DNA from: Struthidea cinerea
Taxonomy: Eukaryota; Chordata; Aves; Passeriformes; Corcoracidae
DNA: 64,000 nt
Direction of reading: 5' to 3'
Assembly: GCA_013397865.1 (NCBI GenBank)
Contig: VZTI01001695.1
Coordinates: 8,379 to 72,378, forward strand
A program made the position numbers and the translations under genes. Of this stretch, positions 1 to 11,200 are shown in pieces (the stretch's first letter is position 1; each line of letters opens with the position of its first letter). Below the pieces are notes generated by a model. That model made no database searches and was not told where the DNA came from. It saw only the letters and a program-made list of their open reading frames with translations.

Positions 1-112
1 CGGCGGCCGCTGCCGGGGCCCCCAGGGGTCCGGGACAGGCGATGCACGGGGTGCGGCCCGCGGCGCCCATCCCGGGCCGGGCAGACCCGGGGCCGCGGCT
101 CCTGGGAGCCAG
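1..112 (+). CDS. EDARADD: Probable EDARADD first exon (partial at window edge)
   Basis: A GC- and CpG-rich stretch ends in a good donor, CAG|GTGAGG, at 112/113. The phase needed by exon 2 is one leftover base. That frame is open from base 1 to 112 but has no ATG, so the start would lie before the window. The only ATG (42-44) is in another frame and would not join exon 2 correctly. It could be coding 3' exon sequence, 5' UTR of another EDARADD transcript, or an exon of a different promoter. Placement in the gene is inferred from position, donor and phase. Confidence 0.5.
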
Positions 113-130
113 GTGAGGAGCGTAGCCCTG
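1..130. promoter_or_regulatory. Edge of a CpG-rich island, likely EDARADD promoter region
   Basis: The first ~120 bases are very GC-rich with many CpG dinucleotides, then composition falls abruptly to AT-rich DNA. This is typical of the 3' edge of a vertebrate CpG-island promoter. Most of the island must lie before the window. Confidence 0.5.
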
Positions 131-2228
131 GCGGGCTGAAAAGAGTTTGTTAGTTGCTCCCTTCCCCCTCCGCACACGCTAATTAAGTGTGGTAATAATT
201 TATCGTGTTCTGCTGATGTGATTTAGTGCAACTTGTCTTGTCGAAGCCTGCTCCAGCATTTAGCATGTAAGTTAGTTTGCGCTAGTTAACAGCATGTTAA
301 AAAGACCTTTTTCAAAGACATTTTCTTAGAATCCCAGAGCTCGGGTGGCTACGAAGTCCACACGCATTAACTTACGTAGTAATGGTAATGGTGCAAATGA
401 CTTCTAAGTACCTCCCCTGTGGTGTACCAGCATCACTGATTTTTCCATACCTATCTGCTCAGATAGGGACAATGTTTTGAGTAGTTAACAGTAAACAAAA
501 ATGCACAAGTGCTGATGGACTTAAACTTTTCAGGGTGCTGAATATTCTAGTATAATTTGCCATATCTTCTTCTCCTATTCGAATCTGAAATTCATGTGCC
601 TCTAATCAAAGCAACATTTTTTATTTGGGTTTAATCAAAGGGTTCATCTCTATGAGTAACATTAGTATTAGAGTGATCACTTGTTTAAGTTGTGGTAAGT
701 GAAACTCTTAATGTGTATGCCCAGCCTTGGTGTGAAAAAGGTTTACGAGCATGGTTGAAAAGGTTTACGAGCACGGTTGAAGTATGTAACTACAGCCGAC
801 CTTAGGTGCTTCACTCACTACTGGTGGTGTCAAGACTGTGTTGCAGAGAAGAACAGTAACAGAGGGGAATACTGTCTCAGCTACTTGACGCTTTGTGAAT
901 CCCCTCCTGCTTAAAGGTCAAAATGCTGAGGTCTCTAAAACTCACTTTCAGACTTACTTCTAATGCAAGGGTGAAAAGCAGAAAAACTGCTTGCACTGGT
1001 AGGTGCAGAGCATTGCATCCCCATTAAAGTAGCAGTATTGAACAGAGAGAAAAGGTGGGCATTGGTACGAGTCTGCTGCTCTTCTTGCAGACTGGTCATA
1101 CTGGATGGGCCCTGGCAGAGCTGTAGCAGCCACTGAGCAGTGTGCAGGTGCTGTGTGGCAGAAATGAACTTCAGGAGCAACCACTGAACCTGATTTATAT
1201 CTGTTAAATGTTGTCCAGTGTCTGTGTTGTGTCAGTGGTGAGTACAGTGGTAGTGATTTTGTGAGGGATCTCAGGTAATATTGTTATGAAGCTGTCTGTC
1301 AAAGTAACCGTGAAATCAGTCAGTCAGATGATACCCTCATTTCCTGTTGGCCTTTCAGCATGCAAAACTGTGGATGGTTTACATCTGAGATAAACAGAGA
1401 ACTTTCCTCCCTACTGCTTTGTGCACCTGTGTCCAGCTCTATCACGTGAGCTGTGGAATGTTGGGGAAGATGCATGTGGGAAAGAGGGAAGGGACATTCT
1501 AATTGCCTTATTCACAATAAAATACTAGGTCTGTGGTTTTCTGATTATCTGCGTACTATGAGTGAGTGGTCAACAAGACCACGGTGAATCATCTGCAGCC
1601 CAATATGTGGAACCTTTAATCTTAGGTGCAAATATTCATACACATACATGCGACTTACAAAAAAATTTGGGACTTGGTAGTGCTCTGCAACCTAAACAAA
1701 ACAATGGAAATTACTATTCTTCATAAAGAACTATTAAATAAAGGGAAGCAATTGAGGTATAGGAAATAAAATACAATTTTAAAATACTTTTCAGGATGGA
1801 TGCTAAGCAAGAAAGATGCAGAGTCACAGATTCCCATGACTGTGTTTATGTGTGAGACCTAGAAAGCAGGAGTCAGAGGTACCACCCTGTACCCCATCAC
1901 CTCTTGTAGAGATACCCTTGGGTCTGTCAAGTCATTATTTAAAATGCCTGTATACTCTGAGCTTCTCCAATTTTTTTCAGTGCTTCCCTCTGCATTATGG
2001 AAAGTAAGTTACTAGTGTCAAAATATACCTTGGTGTCTTGGAGATGTAACAGAGGATAGGGGACAGAGACCTTACTATAGCTACAGTAGCCAGTGAGATT
2101 CACCAGGGCATGGACATTCTGTGGGATCTGCTTTCATCTGCCTCAAGGCTCCTCTGACATGGGGAAAAAGGAAGTTCTGGAGGTTTGTTTTGTTTCGTTT
2201 GTTTGGCTGGTTGGTTTTTGGTTTTTTT

Positions 2229-2298
<70 letters not shown>

Positions 2299-5200
2299 GT
2301 TTTTTTTTTTTTTGTAATTCATCTAAGAATCTGTAAGGAGAAGCTGAAAGGCCTCCAGAATAAACCAACAATAAAGTGCATGCTTTGCCACGGGGTTGGA
2401 TAAACAGTGAGACTAGGGATGCCTGGTCTGGCCTTCTTCCCTAGAATCTTTCTTTGGCTGCCAGTGCCTCCTTGTTTTTCAGTTTTCCTTTGCAGGGTGG
2501 GCTTCTCTTTGCCCCAGCTTCACTTCCGGTTCCTCTGCAGCTTTCCACTACAGTTCCCACTAGGGAGCCTCTGGTTTTGGCCCTACTCTCAATCAATGTC
2601 TTACGCCAGCTTATTGTATTTTCCCATATCCTGGTGACTCTCAACCTCTCTGCATTGGAGAGTGTGTGCTGACTCTTGCTATCAGGGCAGGCTTTATCCA
2701 GAGCATTTTTGTTAATACCATGTTTCTGGAGCAGGGATTTCATATTTACCAAAAAGTACACATGAAAAGAACATGGGGGTTTAGATTGTTTTTGGGTTTT
2801 TTCCTCTTCTGCATATGGCTTCCTAATTTGCAGTGTGAACAATGCTCATCTGCAATTTCATAGGCCCCTGCCTTTTTAAAACATTCAGTGTGCAAAGACT
2901 GTGCTCAGCCCTTCTCATCTGACCCCTCTGATCATGTGCCACCTGCCTGGACAGTGCCAGTGCATTTTCTGGGGGCTCTAGCACTGAGAAAGGCTTTACC
3001 TGGAACCTCAGGGACACCCAGGAACTGCTGCTGGTGGGGCTGCCTCACAGAAGCAGGAGGGGGAACAACTCTGTCCCACTGCTGCCACCTTTTTTATTTT
3101 CAGTTTATTGTGCTGTCTTGCACTGGTTAGCACTTCAGCTTGTTCTGTTGTATTGAGTGGATTTGTAGGAGCTGGTCCCCAAATAAGCAATTATGCTAAA
3201 TTTGAGCTGGTTAGAACAGTGTCTGTGTAACTTCTGTTCTGTTTTGGGACTCAGTGTTTAAACTGTGTGCTTTGTAGTTAATTTCTGTGCCTCTAAATCT
3301 ACTGGTTTTTATATTCCAAAGAAGGTAATCACCAAATACAACTGATTACAATCATGTTTTACTGGTTGCAGCTGGAAACTTACTGTGTACTTGCAGTAAG
3401 TGACTTTTAGAGTAAGAGTGACAAGAGTGAAAATCTTACCACATAATTTAAAATGTTCTTCAATTTTTGTAAACATTTATACTTACCAACAGAAGAGACT
3501 TCTCAAAAATACGGCAGGATGATGTTAAATTACAGAAGTAGTTTTGTGAATCCTGACTTCTGTATGAGCTTTGTTTCAGATTCTCTGTGCACTTGTGGTC
3601 AGTACCCCACTAGTATTTGTCAATTTAGCCATTGATTCAGAGGGGTTAACATTTCATGATTCACCTGCAGGTACATTGAAGATTTATTTCTTTTTTCTTT
3701 TGATATTGATATAGTTGAAGTTTATAGTTCTATTGTATACAAATAATTACTATTTTCCTCAACTGTTTTTTAATTAGTATCTTAAATTTTCTATTGTAAT
3801 CTGGTGTTTGTTATAGTATTAATTTTGTGCTAGTGGGTATGTTTGTTTCCTGTTTGAATTATTTCTTTGAGGAAAAAATGGAATGCTGCCAATAGGAGAA
3901 CAGAACTTAGCTTTAGGAAAATTTACTGGATTTTATTATTTATTGCTGAAATGTTTTGTGATTTTTTTTCACTAAAAATAATTCAGGATTTTAATTTAAG
4001 TCTATCTTTGGTTAGGTTAGAGTTGGGTTTCCTTGTTGCATGTAGTCTCTCATCTCTGTGGTAGTAGTTCTGACATTTTCCAGTTTGTCATGTTTTCTTG
4101 TGGAAATATAACATAATGCATGTAATGGCTGCATAGTTACGTTTTATCTTGGTCAGACAAAGAAGCAAAATATGAATTGGCAGAAAGACTTTGATGATTA
4201 TGCAGTGATAAAGCTTTCTTATTTCCAGCAGATCATGCAGCAAAAGAGCCAGTGGAGGATACGGATCCGAGCACTCTTTCCTTAACAATGGTATGTGTTT
4301 CTGGTCTAGTGCAGTTGAAATCATTATAGCCCTCTATGGTTATATAATGCAGCAATGAGAAAAAACATTCAAGGATGCTAACTCAGACTGTGAGTGTATA
4401 TACACGATTTTGCTTATCTGTTTGACTGCACAAAGAAACTTTAATTTACTAACCTGTGCAGTTAAAGTGTAAATAAAAATACCAACAGGTGCATCAGCTG
4501 AACTGGATGGTATCAATGGAGCTGTCCATGGGGTAACTTCCAGAGGCTGTGGCAGTGCCATGTCTTTAATTTTAAAAAGCCTCAACAACTGAGAAAAATT
4601 GGTGCTGACGTTCTTCTGTCTATACAGTTTGGAGGGGTAAAAAAACCTACATAGGGCTTAAAATTTCAATAATACTAAGCTGTTACTACTTCCTGTAGCT
4701 GATTTGATAGGCAGGCACGGCTGAGCCTCGGGAGGGAACAAACCGCGCCCTCTGGTGTTCGCGGGCACACGAGCACCGCTTGTGTCGGGATCTCAAACAT
4801 CCCAGTCCCGTGCCGAGGTGGGACTAGAAGTAGTACGAAATCTATGAAGACTTTTAAAAAATGTGGCTTTCCATAACAGCCACACCTACTTTCACATAAG
4901 GGTGGGGGCCATAGGGAAGGAGGTAAATTCAGGTACAATAGTAAGTTATGTCATGCCCAGCGATCAGTAGCTGTCTCCTTAAACTCAGTAATAATAGTTT
5001 CCTGTTGCATCTTAATCAGCTATGTGAGTTTAGAGCAGAAGGGGAAAATATTTATTTTTCTTTCAATGCAGTAAGATTTTATTAAAAGCTTAATGCGCTA
5101 AAAGAGAATTTGAAGTCATCTCTGTTCCTCCTGGCATGTGTTACCTTTTCAAGATTATCTTGCTACTTCAGTACAAAATTTCTTTCCTAAACTCTGCTTT

Positions 5201-8200
5201 TTCACTAAAAATAGCTTTAAAAATACTGTAGCAAAGCAGCAATCTCTATTACTCGTTCATGTGCTGGTCAGTAGTGTTAGTAGCATTTCAGTTCCCACAA
5301 GAGTGTTACTGTATCTGATGGTGAACAGATCAACTAGTAGCGATTTGAGAGATACAACAATAATTATGCACTTAAAAGAGTGCATAAAGGAAGTGTATAT
5401 AAATACTCCTTCCCCAGCATAATTACACTCAAAATAGCAAACATCTGTGTTTCTTGCCTTTTTGTGACAGACTGAAAAATATCCTGTCCAAGACACAGGA
5501 GTACCTAAAGGTAAGTATTGTGAATTCTGTCTATTCAGATATCATTGATCTATGTTGTTATCTGCAATAAAACCAGTGGTGTTACCCAACAGATTGAAAT
5601 ACTCATACTTTTTGCTAGATATTTATGTTTTAAATGTAATGCCCTCTTTATTTTTAAAGTCAGTTTGGTGTGTATATCTAACTTATGAAATTTCCTTCCA
5701 AAGCTTAGTTTTGATCTAAAAGTCAGTCTAAAACTGTCATCAGAAGACCTGGGTTCTCAGTCTGGAAGGAAAAAAAGTGTGCCATTGAAAGACAGGGTTC
5801 AGACAACAGATGGTAGAGACATCATAATGTTAGAAGGTGACTTTGAAGGGATTACCACTGCCTTCATGTTGTTAGAAATACAATCAAGAAATACCTTCCA
5901 GGTCTTTTGCCTCTGACTGCATTCCCAGCCTTATAACCGGTCAACTCTTTGTGCCATGTTTTACCTTCAGCAGGTGTTAATACCGTCTGCTGGGGAACCT
6001 ACTATTAGGCCCAATCTGCACAGGTCCCTGCCTCTCCTTGCTGAAAATGGAGTGAGGGAGTGCAGGTTCTGAAGTCAAATACATGGATTACACAGTGTGA
6101 ATATCCTCTTTGTTTCCTTGACATGTGGGGTGGGTTTTTTGTTGTCATCCCAGGCTTCACCATTGACCTTTGTCCAGGGAATGCACTGGCATGGGCTCGG
6201 TTGAGAAGCACTCTGCAGGTAGTGTGTTCTCCATCCTGTGTTGCACAGCAGGTCTGCAGTGGGACAGACACAGGAAACCAGGCTAGTCACACTGGAAACT
6301 TCTGCTGAGGAGTGTGAGCAGTATACCCCTGGGGGTTAAAGAAAGGGTGGAGATTATTCTGGGACTTGAGAAAGCCAGACAGAGGAAATGAGCACTCTTC
6401 AGAAGTGCTGCTCAGCAGGGAAGGATAATGTGGGATGAAGACTATATGAAGTCATAAACTAGTTTCTGTTTATTTGCATTCAGGTGGTTTGGTCCTTCAA
6501 AATTGTTTATTAGCACTAAAGCAATTACACTGGAACATTTTTTTACATGTCCTGTTTTTTATTTCACCTGTGACATTACTTCCTCCTCAAAATTAATTAG
6601 ATAAATTCCTAAATTTCAAATTTGTCAAGGTTGTTTGAAATCCAAAATTGCATATTCTAAGTGCTCCTAATTTAAAAAGGAAAGCTAAGACATAAGTAGA
6701 AAGGTCAGCACTTCCTTTAAAAAGGAAGTGCACTTGGTTTATATTTAATTTTAGTTTTTGCTTCCTCTTGCTAAGTGTAAGAAGATGTAATTACTAATAT
6801 AGCTTGACCTTTCCCCTTTGAAGTTGAATGTGATACAAATACCTCTTAATATTCTGTTCATTTATGTGAATTTAATTTTTTCCCTGAGAATGGCTTTTCA
6901 TAGCTATTTCTATTAAAAATACAAACTTAGAAGTATGAGTCTGTGAACTAAAAATTGTAACAGAAGTGCAGGTCTGGTTCTGTATAACACACAATTATGT
7001 TTGTTTCAGATTTAATGTTTGAACAGACAGTAAACTGGTGAGAGTGGCTGTCTGTTGCTTTTATTGGCCAATTAATTAATGGGCCATCTTGGAACCATAA
7101 CTTATTAAAGTTCTTGGCACCTTTTACTGGTTATGAAATAAAATTGAGTTGAGGGAACTTTTTGTCTTGTAGGGGTCGCCTTAGTGTTTATCATGATTTG
7201 ATAATTCTACTTCCACTCAAATATGGAACAAATTTCACACATATTATTTCCACAATTTTGGTGCTCATGCTCTGCATTTTTAGACAGACTTCGTTTTGGT
7301 TTGGGTTTTTTGGTTGTCGTCTCTGACCTACAGTCATAAAGAATAATGATGATCCTCTACTAAACATTGACATTACTGGGGATGAAATATCTTTCAACAG
7401 TCTCATAAAACCAGGAAAAGAGGAAAATAATGATTTTTGATTTTCTTTTTCTTTCAAGTGTAAGGATGAATTCTTTGATTCAGATCAATTTCTTGAGTGG
7501 GATAAGAAAATATTGCTTCTTTCTGTTATGTGATGATTCATGAAGATAATAGAGGTTCTTCAATGAGATCTTACCATTAAACAAACAGCAAATGGAAACG
7601 TACCAGCACTACAAATGTAGTCACCCCCACGGAGTGTTCTTGTATGTAAAAACATGTAGAATATAACCTTTTTTAAGCCTGTGTTAGTGGTTGGTCAGCA
7701 CCTGACTTAGGGGAATTATGCAAATGGTTTAATGAGGAGGACCTTACTAATCATGCAGAGTGAAATTTGTCCATATGCACAAGGTTCACAAAGGGTTTAT
7801 GTATCCTTTGTATCCCATTTTGAGGGCTGAAGGGATGCTTGAAAGGTTAATAGAGTTTGTACTGTACTAGGGAATGCTGTGCTTTTCAGTGGACTCCCAG
7901 GGCAGTTGATAAACACACTTTGAAATGGATTATTTCAGTGCTTCAGCAAATTCCTGTGTAGTAGAAATCAGTAGGATGAGTCCAGTTCACCAAGGGGCAG
8001 AATAAAAGGTAAATATTTATGCAGTACATGTTTTAACTGTCATTATAAGTGTGATGAGAAAAGCAAAACAAAAATTAGAGTGACTTGCAACAGTCATCTT
8101 CAGCCTACTTGGATGTATTGGTTCAGGTAATATTCTGTAGTCAGCTTTCTGAAAGAAGAACATGACTCTTGCTTTAAAAATAGTGTGGTGTTTGTTTAGA

Positions 8201-11200
8201 AAACAACTGCTACTCTAATATCTAATCTCTGCAAGGATTATATTTCTTCTCACAGTCATGCTCTGCATGATTGTTACAGGCTCTGCTGATTTAATATTTT
8301 GGGCTTTTAATCTAGCAATTCCCAGTTTTTGATCATGATACGGAGTTGAATTTTGTATGTTAGACACCTATACTATAATTTATGTTTGATAGTCTTACTA
8401 TTTAAATTTGTGTTTGAGTGGAAGACCAGTGTTTCACACTCTTTGCCTTAGATGAGGAATACCTAACAGATCAAGTTACTTTGGAAATTGCATCTGTGAA
8501 CATCAAGACCCTTACGTCAGATTCTGGCCTAATCCAACAGGTAAGAAAAATGATACTTGAATGTGAACTAAGTTACTGTTGTTAATGAAGTAAGTATGTT
8601 AACAAATAAATATCTTTTCAGACTATATCTGGAGAGCACAAAATTATTCAGTAAAACAGACCAGAAATTTGCTTTCTTTTCAAGAGTTCAACGAAGGGAG
8701 CTTTTGTGGAGAAGGGCAAAATAAGAGATTATTTTATCATTAACCTGTACATTTTAGTTTAAATAGGTTTTGATCAATGTATAGATGTTCTGAAGAAGAG
8801 CCAGCAAATAGTTAAGGCTTTGTCATACATGCTGTCTCTCCTTCCAGTGAAAATAAAGCCAGGCAGAGAAGAAGTGAAGAAGTAAGGAATCCTAGATTTT
8901 GCCCTTAGGGAGGCATTTGACTGTTTTGCTTTGTTTTTGGGACACTGCTCTTCCCATAGTTGAAACACTGTCCACTTTTTGTGAAATCTTACATTGCCAT
9001 AGGAAGGGCAATGCTGAGTGACTCCCATGCTCCACGGTTACCATCTTTCAAGTGAATGTTATTTAATGAATTTCAAATTGATTCTCTTTGGGTTGAGCAG
9101 AAAACTTGGAGAAGAGAAATGAATGAGCATTTTTCAGCAAGATGAAGAATTAAAAGGAGTTCCTAACGCCAGAGTGCCAGCTGAATTCCTTTAGAAACAA
9201 AAATGGGTTTGGTATGCATTTCACAGATGATGGAGGCAAATGTTCATTCCCATCATCAAGGAGAGAGCATTTATTGGCAGCTTAGAATCACTATAAAGAT
9301 AATTCAGTGTATTGGGGTGTTAATGGTTCCACAGAGCTGGAAAACTTTCTGCTTACCTTCAGACTGTGCATAACTTTATGGCTTTGATTAGACCTGTGGA
9401 GGATGACTGGATCTTCATTGTGGGCAAAAAATATTCTTGCTTAATGCCTTCATTTCCTGGGCAGTAACACTACATTGTCTTATTACAATTACATTACAAG
9501 AAAAGTATCTTGAATAAACCTGAGTGCATCTGACTTGATAGAAGTGGATAATGACTGATCAGTATAAACATGAATTTTGAAAACAGATGTATGGCACAGG
9601 TAGGTATTGCTGCTTTTGTTTGTAATTTTTGCAGTACTACCCTTATTTTTTATGCCTCACAAGGCATGTATAAGGACATAAGGACACTGAGGCATTGGCT
9701 TTCACAATAAGGTTTGAACTTCAAGGATTTGATAAAGTCTGGGAAATGAAGGTCAGGATAGCAGTTAAGTGAACAGTATCTGCTTTTCCTTTTTTTTTTT
9801 TTTAATTTGCTTGTTTGTTTCTTTTGAAGTAGGTCTTTGGGGAGGCTGAACTGTGCTGGGTAGTTCCTCATTCTCCCCAAAGAGTTACCCTTCTGGGAAT
9901 TTGCTCCTTGAGGCTCAGTAATAACATTCTGCCTTTTTAAGGAATTTGTGGGAGTGGAGACTATTACTATAATCAGGCACTTCAGATTTAATTTTTCTTA
10001 AACTTCGGGTGCTCACATGTTGCCATGAAGGCCAAGTTTGTGTTTAAAAAGCACTGCCCAGATAAAGCTGTTGTGGTAGAAAAGTAAGAAGATAATGGCA
10101 GGGCTTATTCAGTTGCAACTGGCATGTGCAGTGTTAAATCTCTCTTGAGCAGAGAGCAGACATTTTGATGTTGCATGTGTGGTCTTGCAGTTCTCAGGGA
10201 GTAAAGAAATACTGAAAACAGTATGCAAATTTTTCCTTTCTTAACAAAGTCTGTAAATATTTTGGAGAGAGTTCACCTTCTTTATAATTAGATTGTGAAT
10301 GTGTGCAAGTTCACCACAGCAACTGAAACTGCCTGTGTTCTATTTTTAGTGGATTTCTTAGTAAAGAAGGTGTAGCAGGTAGGACTAGAGTATCTTATTA
10401 CACTATATTGTTACCCATATATTGACTTGTGTTTGTATGCACAACCTGCAAAATTAAGAAGCCTGCTGTTAGAGTTTCAGAAGAATTGACACAATACGAA
10501 AAGATCAACAATACTTCATTGCAGCTATCTAAGGGGAAAATCCCCTTCTACTTTCATCTTTAAATCCTCAACAGAAGAAAGCTATTTCTCCTGGCTCCAC
10601 ACCTGCATAGGTAAAGTAAGGGCAGCTGCAGTTTCCCCGCAGTTCTACAATCAAGGGGCTGTCCCTCCAGTTTTTAGATGTTGCTAAGTAGTAGAATTGA
10701 AATGTTATAACGTGTATTACGGTCTCAGGCTGCTAAGTAATTTCATTATGTTTAATTAGCAGACAAAACACCATTGAGGGAATGTTAACTTCAAACAGGA
10801 GGAGGGTTAGATGTGAGCTGCAGAAATGTTCATGTCCACCTGTTGTTGTCTATAAAAGCTTCCTATGTATGTAAAGAAGTTTGTAAAAAAAAATTCTCCA
10901 CTTGGCCTAGATCAATGAAACAATCCCTTACTGCTGCTTGTTACATGCAAAATTATTGGTTTTTACATTGCAAAACATTTTAAAAATCCTTTTAATCAAA
11001 CCATATGAATTCTTAAATAGCTGTTGAGGGTTTAAGAGAGAGTTAGTCAAAAGATGCAATGCTATAGCATATCATTAATAAAAATGCTATTGTTCAGTGC
11101 ATACAACCAACAGGGCAGTATTACGAGCTGAAGGATGGAAATGCTGCCTGAAAAGACTGCAGACTGTTAGTAATTCCTCAAAACCATATGTATCTTTCCC

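Larger units (their letters stand above)
113..4228 (+). other. EDARADD putative intron 1
   Basis: About 4.1 kb of AT-rich sequence without recognisable coding exons. It contains a short tandem duplication at 734-778 and a long T homopolymer at 2231-2313. Open frames here are short or low-complexity. Confidence 0.5.

Noticed and set aside
2081..2371. Open frames rich in Lys (minus) or Phe (plus)
   Set aside because: They are the translation of the T homopolymer; no domain and no splice context.
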